Assembly: GCA_030141605.1 (NCBI GenBank)
Contig: JAQGDQ010000023.1
Coordinates: 862,328-926,327, forward strand
Length of the DNA stretch: 64,000 nt
Direction of reading: 5' to 3'
Source: Tubiluchus corallicola
Lineage: Eukaryota > Priapulida > Priapulimorpha > Priapulimorphida > Tubiluchidae
A program made the translations under genes and the position numbers. Each line of letters opens with the position of its first letter. Within the stretch, counting starts at the first letter, position 1. The notes below the pieces were generated by a model, which was not told where the DNA came from, made no database searches, and saw only the letters and a program-made list of their open reading frames with translations. Of this stretch, positions 35,013 through 47,294 are shown one piece after another.

Positions 35013-35182
35013 ATGATCGCGACTTTAAGTTGATTTTACAAAATACACAAGGTACTTATCACACTTTTATTACTAAATGCTTCTAACTTTTTTCATGAAC
35101 ATTGAAATAAGCCTAACTTCCCGAAAGGCTTAATCTTTCTGCAAAAAATATTTAGTAAAATCACCTTAAAGTTGCGACCATA
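35013..35182. mobile_element. 170-bp fold-back element
   Basis: Thirty-three-base arms at 35013-35045 and 35149-35182 agree at about 29 positions; the shared core is ACTTTAAG followed by TGATTTTAC. The loop is about 100 bp. It lies immediately upstream of the LINE fragment. Confidence 0.65.
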
Positions 35183-35214
35183 TTACTTTCTTCTAGATCT
35201 AATAAATATATTAT

Positions 35215-35488
35215 AGGGTGCATTTATAGGCTCGTCCTCGTCTGCAGACAACAATCAATTACTTTTAAACCTGTTTGATGCCAAGTCACACTATAAGAAC
35301 ACCAAACTAATTATTGTAGGAGACTTTAATATGATACGACTCACTGCTATGCACTGGAGCAAAATGACTAAGCACGACCGGAATGACACACTCTTAGAGG
35401 CTCAGTCCATGGGTACTGTATGCAAAAATCTACTATACCAATAACAATTACAATTCGTTACATGGACCAAAATCCCAGCTACCTGGAT
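35215..35488 (+). mobile_element. CR1/jockey-like LINE, endonuclease part (5' truncated)
   Basis: Reads NNQLLLNLFDAK and KLIIVGDFNM, the GDFN motif of the apurinic-type endonuclease, with one stop before the break. The LINE resumes at 37504 after a 2-kb TTAA element. The 5' end of the LINE is missing. Confidence 0.8.
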
Positions 35489-37503
35489 TTAAAGGGGGAA
35501 TATCACCAAAATTAAGTTGAGCTTGAATAACTCGCGATTATATTGCGAGTAGAAATACGTACCATTCTTCACGAAAATTTCATGTTTAAGAATCCTTGGA
35601 AAAAGTTCAGATAAAGTTTTACACAAGACGAACATTTGACTAGGCCACCATTGAATATGGACCTGCGCACCCGCCTCTGGTGATGAAAATTGCCGTATTA
35701 CAGATGAAACTTGGCAAAAGTTCCAAGGGGAGAACGACTGTACACAACACTTGTTTGAGTATTTGTTTGCATCGACAAGCAGTGTCAGCATACAGTACTT
35801 TTACACAGTTTATACCAAGTGACGTAAAGATTAGCTTATTGTGGATTAAATGCGTGATTTGCTCGGTTTTGGTCATCGTCATTGTTAGACGGGATGCAGC
35901 AGCCAGACGGAAAGTGTCGGGATAAGAAGCCAAATTATAGAAACTTTTAGTTTCCAATGAGCAACAGAAAATTATTGAAACAATCCAAAAAAGCTGGATT
36001 CACTCTTACAAACTGTGTGATAATTTCTCAGCTGTTTGCTTTGAAACATGAGTTTAGAACATGATGAACTCTAGTGTTAAAAATATTGTGCTTACACTTC
36101 GGACAGATTTAGTCAGATGCAGTTTTTGATACTGTCTTTTTTAATTTGTTTCATTTTAAGCCCTAGTGCATAGTTTATCAATGCAGTTTAGTCATCCCAG
36201 ATTTGTATCCATTTCAATCAAAATATCACAATTACTTTACGTAATGCAATTTTTTGCACTAAACTTTTATTTATTATGCTTCTTCTTCCTGAATTTTGAA
36301 TATTAACTAAAGAAAAAGACATTGTAAATCGTAAACTGACAACTGTAAATCGTTGATCCTTACACCATAAACAATGACTTCAGTATATTTGGCAATATGT
36401 GTACCACAAAGAGTGTTGTACTATATTATTTTGTACTACATATACTTTTTTCAGCTTTGTAATAGAATAAGTGTCAGAATAACCTTGCTTGAGATAACAA
36501 AATAAATAATTATTTTGTCATCGAACCACATCATATTGTAAGTTTTTTATTTTGTAAATGTGGACAATAATACGTTAATAATAAATGTATTATTATCATT
36601 AATTTTATTTCAGTCCAACTGACCACAAGAATTTTATTTAATTCCAATATTTAAATAATACTGCTGTGTAAAAATAAACACAACATGCAACATGCTGTTA
36701 TCATGCAAAACCAAAAACTAATGAACAGCAGTTAAAGTTCTGGTTGATATTAACAGTCTCACTGATTCAACTGATTGAAACACGACAAAGTTAAAAATGT
36801 TCATATAATTCATATTAATCAATAATTCTACAGCTAGTATGTTATAGTCTCTGTGTCCATGGGGTTCACATATTTTTTGTCAAGGCTGATAAAATGAAGC
36901 TGTAACTAAAAATTGTCATACTAGCATTATAATTATGCTTCAGTGTTTACAAATTCATTAATTCTTCTAGCAGAATGAAGTTACTTTATCGGACTTGTTT
37001 TACAAGAAAAGAACTTTTGTTACCAAGGCCCACACTTCTGCAGCTTGTACTGCTGACAATATTTTCAATAATGCCACAAGAATTTTCACAATATGCTGTA
37101 GGCCAGTCTACTTTGCGCAATGATTGTTTACACATTTATTAGAATATAGCTTTTGCAGAATTTGATGAAAATGTGACTGAGCACAACGACAATCGTTTCT
37201 ATGAGCTGGCTACCTATCCGACGCAAGGTCAAATGCTGTAATGTAGTAATAACAGCTTTATTTTTAGCCCAGTTGCATACGACAGTATCACGGGTACACT
37301 CTACTACGTTATCAGCAGAGCTGCGCTAGTTCAATTTTTTTCACCGAGAGAGGCGTAAGTGCAGCTCCATAGTATTTCCCGCAAGATACAAAAAAGTTAA
37401 TTACTCATTAATTAGACAACGTACTGCTAAAAAAATTCACCAAGTTGTTCACGGGCAACTATAAAATAAGCTTAACTTGATTTTCATGATATTCCCTCTT
37501 TAA
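35489..37503. mobile_element. 2-kb TTAA-flanked transposon inside the LINE
   Basis: TTAA at 35489-35492 and 37500-37503. About 38 bases of inverted ends: left TTAAAGGGGGAATATCA, right (inverted) TTAAAGAGGGAATATCA, continuing with AAAT-AAGTT-AGCTT in both. Removing the element and one TTAA restores the LINE frame across LDLIFTND. Inside, frames are 105 codons or shorter with no recognisable transposase, so it appears non-autonomous or decayed. The superfamily is Kolobok-like or piggyBac-like. Confidence 0.88.
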
Positions 37504-39860
37504 TTTTTACAAATGATCCAGAACTTGTTTGTGATGTAAATGTTAACAAACCACTTGGAAAAGCTGACCATAACATCTTAAATTTTGACACATGTACAGA
37601 TGTAGTACAAACACTCAAGCTCATTTTTCTGGAAAGAATTTTTTTAAAGCAAACTACGGCTAATTGAATAACATATTCTTGCAATCAAACTAGGAGGAAG
37701 CAATAACATATAAGCCTAATCTAACAACAACAACTTTTTTTACCAATTTATGGAAACAATGAACCAGTTTACACCTGTAACTATGTCGAGTAAAACCGGT
37801 AAACTCAAACCAGCCTAGATGACAAAAGAAGCTCTTCAAGCTGTAAAATCCAAACGTGCTAAATGGAGATTATACTGTGCTAGGTGAGATCTTACTAGTT
37901 TCAACTTGTACGCTCGATAAAGAAATACTACCACTCAAACTATAAGAAAAGCAAAAAATTACGAAAAACGATTAGCAATGTCAATAAAATCGCATCCCAA
38001 ATGCTTCTGGGAGTATGTCAACAACAATTTAAAGAAACGTGACAAGGTCCCTACATTAAAGGAAAATGGAGAGGAAGTTGTTGATGATGCATGCACAGCT
38101 GAACTACTTAACGAACATTTCTTTAGTGTTTTCATGGAAGAAGATGATCGAGCTGCTGTACCAGTCACCCGTACGAACACACTGATCAACACTGTTTGCA
38201 TTACTGAAGAGAATGTATCCAAAGCCATAATTGATCTCAAAGCTGATTCCTCCATGGCACAAGATGGTATTTACCCATTTGCAAAAAAAAACAATTAGTA
38301 GCAAATTTAACAACACTATTAGTATTATTTTTAAAAGAAAGTCAATTAGTGAGAGCAAATTACCACAAGTATGGAAGAATTCAACTGAGTCTCCAATTTT
38401 TAAGAAAGAGTGAACTAAAAATTAACTATAGACCGATAAGCTTATATGTAAATGTAAATGTAAATTTACATCAATTATATGTAAATTTCTTAAGTAATTA
38501 GAAATACTATTTATGACCATCTAGGTATCAATGAGCCATATTACCCTCTCAATATGGATTCATAAAAGGAATTTCCTACATTTTAAACCTACTTGAGTCT
38601 TTAAATGACTGGCAAGAAGCTCTGGACAAAGGATTTTCTGTTGACGTAATATTTTACGATTTGCAGAAAGTTCCACACAGAAAGTTAAAACTTGCCACCC
38701 ATGGCATCACTGGCAATCTCTACCACTGGACAGAAGACTTTCTTAAAGACCGCTCACAATGCATTAGAATAAACTCTGAGAAACCTTCATGGAGACCCGT
38801 TAGGAGCCTAGTGCCACAGGGAAGTGTATTAGGGCCTATACCATTCCTTATGTTAATCAACGATGTATCAGACAATTTAAATTTATCACTGAAAATGCTT
38901 GCTGATGATACCAAAATCTACAGGATACTGAAGTCAAATATTGACTACCATAGATTCCAAAATGACCTCCACGGTTACAAACTTGGCAAATGCCTTTCAA
39001 CGTGGAAAAGTGTAAGGTTCTACATCTAGGGAAAGACAAGGTAACTCCTGGCTACGCAATGATGCAAATCAGTCAGTTCCAATAATAGCAGTAACAAAAC
39101 AGAAACTTGAGTGTTTTAATTTGACAAGTCTCTTACATTTGATGAATACATGGACGAAATGTCCAAACGAGCTAGGAAACGATTATGGATGATAAGGTGC
39201 TGTTTCACCTATATGGACATTGATATGGCAGCCATTTTATATAAAACATTCGTAAGACCAACATTAGACCACTGTGATGTAATTTGATGTCCATCCAAAC
39301 TTCAAGCAGTACATAAGGTAGAATCTATTCAACACAAGGTCACCAAATTAGTACCATCAATCAAAGATCTAACACATGTACAGAGAATGCAGAGACTGAA
39401 TTTGGCATCCATATGTTGCAGAAGAAAAAGAGGTGACCAAATCATGCTGCATATATACAACAACCTTACAAGAATTGATAGCAGAAAATATTTTTTAGTT
39501 AATCCATGTGGAGCAGGATACAAGATTACAAAGCCCAGATGTAGAAACAAGAACAGATTCATTTACAGAGTGATAAATGATTAGAATTCCCTCATTGATA
39601 TGGAGCACCACATCAGCAGATCAATATAAGAAGAAACTAGACATCTATTGATTTTGGAAGACCATCCAATGAGGTTCCACAATCTGTTCAAGCCTGAGTG
39701 GATTCTAAACGGTTTTAAAATCCAAGTCTTCTGCAACACCATTCCGTTTATCATAAACCAACATATCTGACCTGTGTGCCATACCACCACTGACATTGCT
39801 GCCTCACCATACCATGACAACTGCCGCTAGACAGCACGTCCACTTGAGAGACAACTTTAG
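37504..39860 (+). pseudogene. CR1/jockey-like LINE ORF2, decayed
   Basis: After the TTAA element it continues the endonuclease end (FTNDPELVCDV, then PLGKADHNIL), then KCFWEYVNNNLKK and the reverse transcriptase: LVPQGSVLGPIPFLMLINDV, LADDTKIYR and the thumb/tail (VRPTLDHCDV, KVESIQHKVTK, RRKRGDQIMLHIYNN). The longest intact piece is 122 codons; several frameshifts and stops break the rest. A 3' tail is not obvious. Confidence 0.85.
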
Positions 39861-39869
39861 AGAGAAAAT

Positions 39870-40585
39870 ATAAATGTAAAATGCTAGAGAGAAAACGTGT
39901 GATAAAACAATTTACAGAGGTTTAACAGAGAAACAACTATGGGCAAAAAGCCTACGCATAGGCTTCGCCTAGACGATCTACGATAAAAAACCTAGCCCAA
40001 AATCCCAGCTTTAAAGAAATGCGAAAGTGCAGGCTTCCGTACTTTTAAGCCCTCTTAAGAAACATAAGAAGGTAATTATATTGCCATTCGTTTAACATCA
40101 GGAATATTTTTTGATACGTACAAAACGCTTTTCGAAACGTTGACACGCTCATCCTAGCCAATCTGAGTAATCTTTTGTTTGGCATTGCAATTTCTATTGC
40201 GACCATTGAGGAACCGCGTCATGGATAGAAATACACAATGATCAGAATCTGATAAGTATAATTCAGTGACTGAGTGATAACACAAAAATAATTAATTCTT
40301 ATGACGTTAGCTGTAATAACAACATTAGCAGTAATAACAAATTTAAATATCCCAAAATTAAAGATAACCAGGAAAAGGAGAAAAAATAATGTTTCAAACA
40401 GCCATTGCGCAGTTTTATTATGGTGGAAACTAAAAACAGACTTTAAAAAATCACAAGAAATTCTTATAATACAATTTTTTAGTTTTTTAGTTGATGTTGT
40501 GACGACAGCAAAATGTTATTTGTTTTCTCGAACCTCACCCCTACAATATATGGCTTTTTTCATTAGTAATAATAGTTAGGTGTGT
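39870..40585. other. no gene seen
   Basis: Contains a small palindrome (GCCTACGCATAGGC, near 39950) and AT-rich sequence. No coding or mobile features identified. Confidence 0.4.
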
Positions 40586-40900
40586 GCATCGAAGGTTTGA
40601 ATTCGATTCGAATGAGTTTTTTAAGTCGAATTCGATTCGAACCAAAAATTATAGATTCGAATGATTCAGCACTTCAACCACATATGTTCTTTATCATTAA
40701 AACATTTGAAATATCATGAATTAGCACAAGTTAGTTGCGATTTCTGTGCTTAATCTTTAAACGAATTATTAGTGGTTTTACTACAGAACAAAATCGGGTA
40801 ATATGCATGATTTGTGTAACACTGCCTTTTTACTGGCAGTTCGAAAATCTTTACTACTTAGTTCGAATTCGATTCAATTTCTAAATTCTAAAATTCGGTA
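40586..40900. repeat. cluster of GAATTCGATTCGAA words, possible decayed hAT
   Basis: GAATTCGATTCGAA at 40599-40612 and 40628-40641, with GAATTCGATTCAA at 40865-40877. Similar ATTCGA words occur at the right end of the nested hAT at 23247-24106, suggesting a relative. No clean ends found. Confidence 0.4.
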
Positions 40901-40929
40901 TTATTGACCCCACAACAAGCTACCTATAA

Positions 40930-42050
40930 CGAATTGTAGTGAGTTGACAATGTTAACCATTAATTTTAAGTGTATAATAATAAGCAAAGAATCTTCAATT
41001 AAGTATATTGTAAATCTTTATTATCACGGGCACTCCGACTTTTGGAGGAATGTGTAGAACTTAGGATATAAGTAGGATTTAGTAATTGTAAGTTAACTAA
41101 AAAAACCAGTCAAATATATAGTTATTCGTAATTATATGCAAGGTGATCAATCAGAATCAATTGTAATGATTCGCGCAGTGGTTTCATGGCAATACAATTA
41201 ATTTTACATTGAAAACCTGCATTTTTAATACTAATGTGTTTTAAATTATTTACCGGCCAATTAGTTCTCTACTTGTAAATATGTTTATGGTCAGTGCTAA
41301 TTTTTAATAATGTATTTTAATATAGAAACTGTACGTTCTTAAAGAAATTCAATAATTAAAGAAACTACCTAACGTGTTTTAATATGTATTACTACGATAC
41401 AAATAATAACAATGATCTATTTTGATGTAATGGCTTGTAGTACTGCAACTGAGCGGCTATTACAATTTAATAAGCGTCTGCGCGCATATATATTGCACCA
41501 TCTTATGTAAAATCCGATTTGTTGTCTATATACTTAAACGTGAGTCACTGAATATCATTTTTAATGTGGGTTCAGGGTTTTTCTCGATGGCGCATTATAA
41601 ATACCACGCAAGGGGAAATTTCTTTGAAACAAGATTTTTAAACCAAGATTTTAGATACCTTTTATTTCATCAAATCAAAATTGCATGTGGCCATTGTCAT
41701 AATTTCTGTAGTCTAATCCCCCAAACAACGTCTTCTATCCTCTACCAGCCTCTACCCACGCCATAATGGAGGGATTCTGACTTTGCGTGCGCATACCGGA
41801 CTTTACAAGCAATTTTTATCGGCAAACACGTGAGTTTTAATAACCTACAACTGTGTTGTTATCGTGTTTCTGTAGTTTTTGTTTAAGTTGTTTCGTGGTG
41901 TGGTTACTGTTTTATTCCATTGCTTGTTAACTACGGTTTGCAAGTGATTTGTTGGTAAGCAATAAAGATTTAATCAACTGGTACTATAATTTTACTTTAC
42001 GTGTAGTTGGAAATTGAATGGATTGGGAATTTTCTCTGTGGGACGAAACA
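40930..42050. other. no gene seen
   Basis: AT-rich spacer between repeats. A 66-codon plus-strand frame (41566-41766) has no family character. Confidence 0.4.
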
Positions 42051-42058
42051 ATGTGTTA

Positions 42059-42520
42059 TAGTCAATGGACGTCAAGTAAGTTGGGCAGATGTCATCAGTG
42101 GTATATCAAAAGACAGTGTTCTGTGCAATTCACGATCTACATAAGTGATTTGTTAGAAGTCTTTACCTGCATGTGGTAACAGCTTATTTGCACACGACAC
42201 AAAAATATATGATAAAGCTTGTTGTCCTAAGGACAATGAGCACTTGCAAAACAGGACGTTGTATTGATCGAGCAGATCATTGGTGTTACCAATAGCAAAT
42301 GAATTTTAATATTGAAAAGTGTGATTTATTAACCATTGGAAGACCAGATGTTGCAGATCACAAGTATGCTATAGCACAAGGACTAAGCCATGTAGAAACT
42401 ACAAATGTCACTGAGCAAAAACACTTGGGCATCATTGTTGACAACATGCTTAAATTTCAAAGCCACATTAATCATACTGTTAATAAAGCTCACAGAAGGC
42501 TTATGCTTATTCAGTGAAAC
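42059..42520 (+). pseudogene. LINE reverse transcriptase fragment (thumb region)
   Basis: Reads MNFNIEKCDLLTIGRPD, EQKHLGIIVDNMLKFQSHI, then VNKAHRRLMLIQ, the usual order after the ADDT palm motif. The preceding 240 bp shows the palm region with stops. It joins an earlier part of another LINE copy at about 42520. Confidence 0.75.
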
Positions 42521-44945
42521 TTCCCTTATTTGCCGCTGCAGTGGTTGAGGAACTAATGTATATAGGTCCGTTGGGATTAAGTGACTATTCAATTCTGTGC
42601 TTTCGCTTTATATGTCAAATCGCAATGGCCCATAACTCACAGGTGCATTGGAATTATAATACAGCTGACATTTCTGCCATTAGGGATGAAGTTAAATCTG
42701 CTTTTTGGAACTTATCAGATGGAGATATTGGTTAATAGGACAATTTTGTAATTCAGAAGAATACACTTAAGACAAACTTTATCAGGAAATCTTCTGCTAA
42801 TGGGAAATAAACATAAAGCACCTCTGAATGTACAATGTAGGCAGCTTTTGCAGAAGAAAAGATGTCTCTGGAAAAGGTATTGCGCAATTCTTTCTAATGA
42901 AAGTAGATTAGAATATAACAAAGCACGAAATCGGGAAGCAGAGAAGAGATTATGAAAAAAAATGCACATGATGCCAAAAATAATGCAAAGGCTCTGTGGA
43001 AATGCATTGTCTAAATATAAACTCCAGGAAGGGATTGGTGAACTCTTCAAAATGCCAAATGATAACAGCTCTGATTTAACTACTAGCAATGAGGAAAAAT
43101 CAGAAACAAAACATTGTCTGAATATTTTGGTAGTGTCTTTGTACAAGAGGATCTTGCCACACCTATCGCAAGTTTGCAACTAATGACGCCTGAAACACCT
43201 ATGGGAAATCTAGTTATCACTGAGGAAATGGTATTTGAGAAAATGAAGGGACTCAATATGACCAAATCAGAGGGATTGGATGGTATGCATCCACGTCTAT
43301 TACAAGAAATGGCTGATGAAATAAAAGGACCACTAGCAAAACTATTTAATTTGTCATTAACGCAAGGTCAAATTCTGTAAGCATGGAAAAATGCAAGAGT
43401 ATCAGCTATACATAAAAAAGGTAATAGAAAGATGGCAAGTAACTACCGATCGGTATCACTAACTAGCGTAGTCTGTAAAGTGATGGAAATGTTTGTCTGA
43501 GACCACATACTGGACTATTTGCCAAATAACAGACTTATATGTAACAACCAGTATGGTTTTTTGCCTGGGTGTTCTACTAGTTTACAGTTGTTTTCTTGGC
43601 TGTGGAGAAATGGGCTGAAGCACTAGATAATGGGGATGAAGTGGATACTATTTACATAGATTTTGAAAAGGCTTTTGACCGAGTTCCGCATTTCAGACTT
43701 CTTCGAAAACTCGAATCCTACTGTATCAATAAAGAAATTGTTACCCTTTATCAATAGAGAAATAGAGAAAACAGAAAGTAATGGTTCAAGAAAGTAGTTC
43801 AAGTTAGCAGCCAGTGCATAGTGGTTTACCACAGGGAAGTATCCTCGGCCCGGTGCTATTTTTCTGATATCCATCAATGAGCTGCCAACAAATATTGCCT
43901 CTAGTACACTGATGTTTGCAGATGACACTAAACTGTACAGGGTAATACAATCAGAAGAAGACAGGGAAGCTGTCCAGGAGGATCTCAACAACCAGGAAGG
44001 TAAAATGGAGTCAAGACTCTCTATTGAATTTCAACACTGAGAAATGTGTGTTGTAAAGAGAGATGGGAGAAAGTGAGTAAAGAGAGATGTGAATGAGATG
44101 ATGATGTGAGATGTGAGTGAGGTGTGTTATAAATGTTGTGCATGTGAGAAATGTAAAGCTATAAATATTACAAGTAGTAAAAAGACAATCCTGCTACTGA
44201 GCATAAGTTGATTTATGGGAGAGATTGCAAGCAGATTCCATGGGTGACATCCAAAAGGATGTGCGAGTAACATTTGACAGACTGCTAACTTTGAAGGGGC
44301 ATGTTTAAGAAAAAATCAGTACTGCCAAAGCAGTGATGGGAATAATACAGAGAAATTTTATCAATATGGATCATGATACCTTTGTTTGGTTATACAAGGC
44401 GCTGATGGGGCCACATCTTGAATTTTCTAGCTCGGTTTGGCATCCTGTTATGATTGGCTTAATTGATAGCATTGAACAAGTTCAGAGATACGCTACAAAA
44501 ACCTTGACCGACTTAAAAGGATTACCATATGAAGAGAGACTCAGGTAACCTAAACTACCTACACTGGCTTACAGATGGCTTAGAGGAGATATGATAGAAA
44601 TGTATAAAATCCTGCGCCAAAAATATGTCACTGCTGTTAGCCCCAAGTAACATCTGAGTGCAGAGGTTGCTAGAAGTTCAACAAGAGGACATCATCTGAA
44701 GCTATATAAGAGTAGAGCAAGTAAATATGTATGTCTTCACAGCTTTTCAAGTAGGATCTTTAACACCTAGATTAGTCTGACAAATGAAGTGGTATCTGCA
44801 CCCATTATAAATACATTAAATAATAATAAGGCTGGATAAGCATTGGGCTTCGAGAGATCTGGTCTACAATTATAAGGCCTCAGTTGAGGATTTGATGTCT
44901 GACAAATGTGCAAGATTTGGCTAGAAGTTTTTACTTTTCCAAAAA
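42521..44945 (+). pseudogene. LINE ORF2 (endonuclease end to C-terminus), decayed
   Basis: In order: GPLGLSDYSILCF (endonuclease SDH-like motif), KKRCLWKRY linker, LVITEEMVFEKMKGL and LDGMHPRLLQEMADEI, NYRSVSLTSVVCKVMEMF, YIDFEKAFDRVPHFRLL, ADDTKLYR, a purine-rich insert near 44050-44130, then HLEFSSSVWHPV and TRGHHLKLYKSRASKY. Many stops and frameshifts. Same broad CR1-like class as the LINE at 35-40 kb but clearly a different sequence. Confidence 0.85.
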
Positions 44946-45230
44946 ATCCTGAGATATCCTAAGGTAAGGTTATTTAGATGGGCCCAGGATGATGCAATGG
45001 TACAAGTCAATGACTAGGCCAATTTTGGATTATAGCGATGTAATCGAGTGAGGCAAGGTATGATAAGAAAATTGAATCTGTTCACTGGCAGTTTCCGGAC
45101 TACCATAGTCTACGAGAATCAAGACAATAAGACTAACTACTTTAAAATATAGGCGCATGTGGCAGGATTTGATCCAAACCTTCCACATCTCAAAAGGTTT
45201 CGATCACTTTGATGCTAGCAAAATGTTTCC
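44946..45230 (+). pseudogene. third LINE C-terminal fragment
   Basis: Reads YKSMTRPILDYSDVIE and KKIESVHWQFP, a second copy of the RP-LEY-VW / IE-VQ block already seen upstream, with several stops. It shows that at least three partial LINE copies are stacked here. Confidence 0.6.
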
Positions 45231-45244
45231 ATCTTTGACATACC

Positions 45245-45469
45245 ATGGTACTAGATGGCATGCTTACAAAATCAAGAAGAGAGCAGCCTCCAATAGATAG
45301 AACAGAAAATGATAGACTCTTTCAATGCATATGGTCCCAATTAAATCGATATTGGCAGCATAACCCAGAAAAGATTAGTGATCCAGGACTGCTTCAATGG
45401 CAGCAAGATGCCTTGCAGCACATTCCGTTATTATGGAATGCCGCTGTTTCTTTTAATACACAAATATAG
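45245..45469 (+). other. unidentified 74-codon open frame
   Basis: ATG-initiated; contains PPIDRTENDRLFQCIWSQLN, then QWQQDALQHIPLLWNAA. It lies directly after the LINE remnants, so a mobile element origin is likely, but I do not recognise it. Confidence 0.25.
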
Positions 45470-45479
45470 AAACCAAAGA

Positions 45480-47133
45480 ATATTAGAGAGGTTTATTTGT
45501 AAACTATTTATCAGCTTAACCTGTATCCTTCGACAGTAACTGTAACGGTTGTTATACATAGTTCTTTGGCAATGTTGCCTGCATACTGCCACATCCAGTA
45601 TAGAAAAGTCTAAAATATCTGATATTAAATGATAACTATTGCATGATAACCTAAATTGCACAATTTCATGTGCTAAAACACATTTAGTGTAATGCGTGGT
45701 AACCATTAATAGTCTATTAGTCACATGTTGTACAAGAATGAAGAAGAAAAAGAAGAAGTATTAAAACAAGAAGTATAGAAGAAGTGTTAAGGCTGTTGTC
45801 CCTAGTATAACTCCATGCTGAGTTTTGCAATCACTCTCCTAATTTGATCTGTTTCTCTTACATTCTCATGTGAATCTAATCTTAATTTTCATCATCAGTT
45901 CTCCTTTCACTATCATTTCATTACTCTTACTACCACCCTGGTATTTCATTCTCCTTGTTTATTTTAGTTCACACATTCTGCATTTTTTCTTTCCATTTTG
46001 CGTTTCTGCTTAGGCCCATACAAGTTCATCTCTCTGCCTGAGCCAAAATCTGAATATTTTGTGAAACTTTAATTGTTTTGGTTTGTTTGTTGCAGTAGTA
46101 GCCTATGTTTATAATCTTTATTGCTCTACTTTGTTCACTGCAGTAATATGTGCGTGGTGTTTTGAACTTTCAATGCAACATGGCCCCACATTTATCATGT
46201 ATGGTATGGGTCTATAATATGTCCTGTAAGTATGTGACATTGGGCTCTGTGCTTGAGCACTCTTAAGAGCAGCTTTGGAAATCGCATTTTCGGCACACTT
46301 TGGTAAAGATGAGTTAAAATACCTTTTGCTTATAAATAAATTTAAAACCATACTTATTAAAGTAGACCCATACATGCGTATGGTGAGTTTGACCATTCAG
46401 CTTCTTATCAGTATTTAGTTTATGGAAAGTGGCTTCAAAATGCTCTTAACATTTGTCTCCATCAGTTTCCAAATGCTGACAACTTTCTCAGAGTCCTGTT
46501 TTGCTGCTGATTTTTATACACTGTAGTCTTAGTTATTATTTAAAGTCGGAGTAGATTCAGATGGGTAATAAATCCAGTTATTTTCCGCCTAGTTCTTTAG
46601 CTTATTCTCACCAGTAATTTGTTTTTGCATAAACTCCAACTGCATTGCTCATCAAGTAGTGACCAATGAATGAAAAATTCCACAATTAAAACCAAAGAAA
46701 AAGAAAGAATAAACACAACGTTCCTAACTACCACTGTAGTTCTTTTTTAGGTGAACAAAAAAGTGGTAGCTTTACGTATTACAAGTGTTTTTTTCTTTTT
46801 TTCTTGTTTTTAATTGTGAGATTTTTATTTGTTGTTCCTTGTCATTAAGAATTAACCTGTGTGATCAGGTAGTTAACTAAACCCTCACTAGTAAATTAGT
46901 TGCAAGGGATGCAAAGTTGGAGCTATTTTTGCTTCTCACATGTCTGGCATTGGTAGTGCTGTAGCCCCTCACCTGAGTGGCCACTGCTCTTGTTTGGGAT
47001 AATTTGTATTAAAAATATTACAAATGCAAACTGTCAACTCTACTTAGGTATTCTGTTAGTTTGCTTTATTAAGTTTTCATTTTCCAGTGTGGACACATGT
47101 TGTTTGCCATGATTAACTTACTCCTCTTTACAG
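45480..47133. other. MVP upstream region, no gene seen
   Basis: Should contain the MVP promoter and a 5' non-coding exon, since the first coding exon opens with a splice acceptor. I could not place either. Confidence 0.4.
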
Positions 47134-47142
47134 ATATTGAAG

Positions 47143-47294
47143 ATGAGTAAGCAAGGACGTGCTGGAGGTGACCGGGATGACTCGGCAGTCTACCGTATTC
47201 CTCCACATCATTATCTTCATGTAATTGATCTAAACAGTAACATAACACGTGTCGAGTTGGGCCCGAAAACTTACATTCGCCAAGACAATGAAAG
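47143..47294 (+). CDS. MVP: MVP exon 1 (first coding)
   Basis: Exon begins at 47134 after CTTTACAG; ATG at 47143. Codes for MSKQGRAGG, then [15 protein letters not shown] and [11 protein letters not shown]. Donor AG|GTATAG, phase 2. Confidence 0.94.

Noticed and set aside
35489-35957. 100-105-codon minus-strand frames as transposase
   Set aside because: No transposase motifs, and the first frame runs through the terminal inverted repeat.
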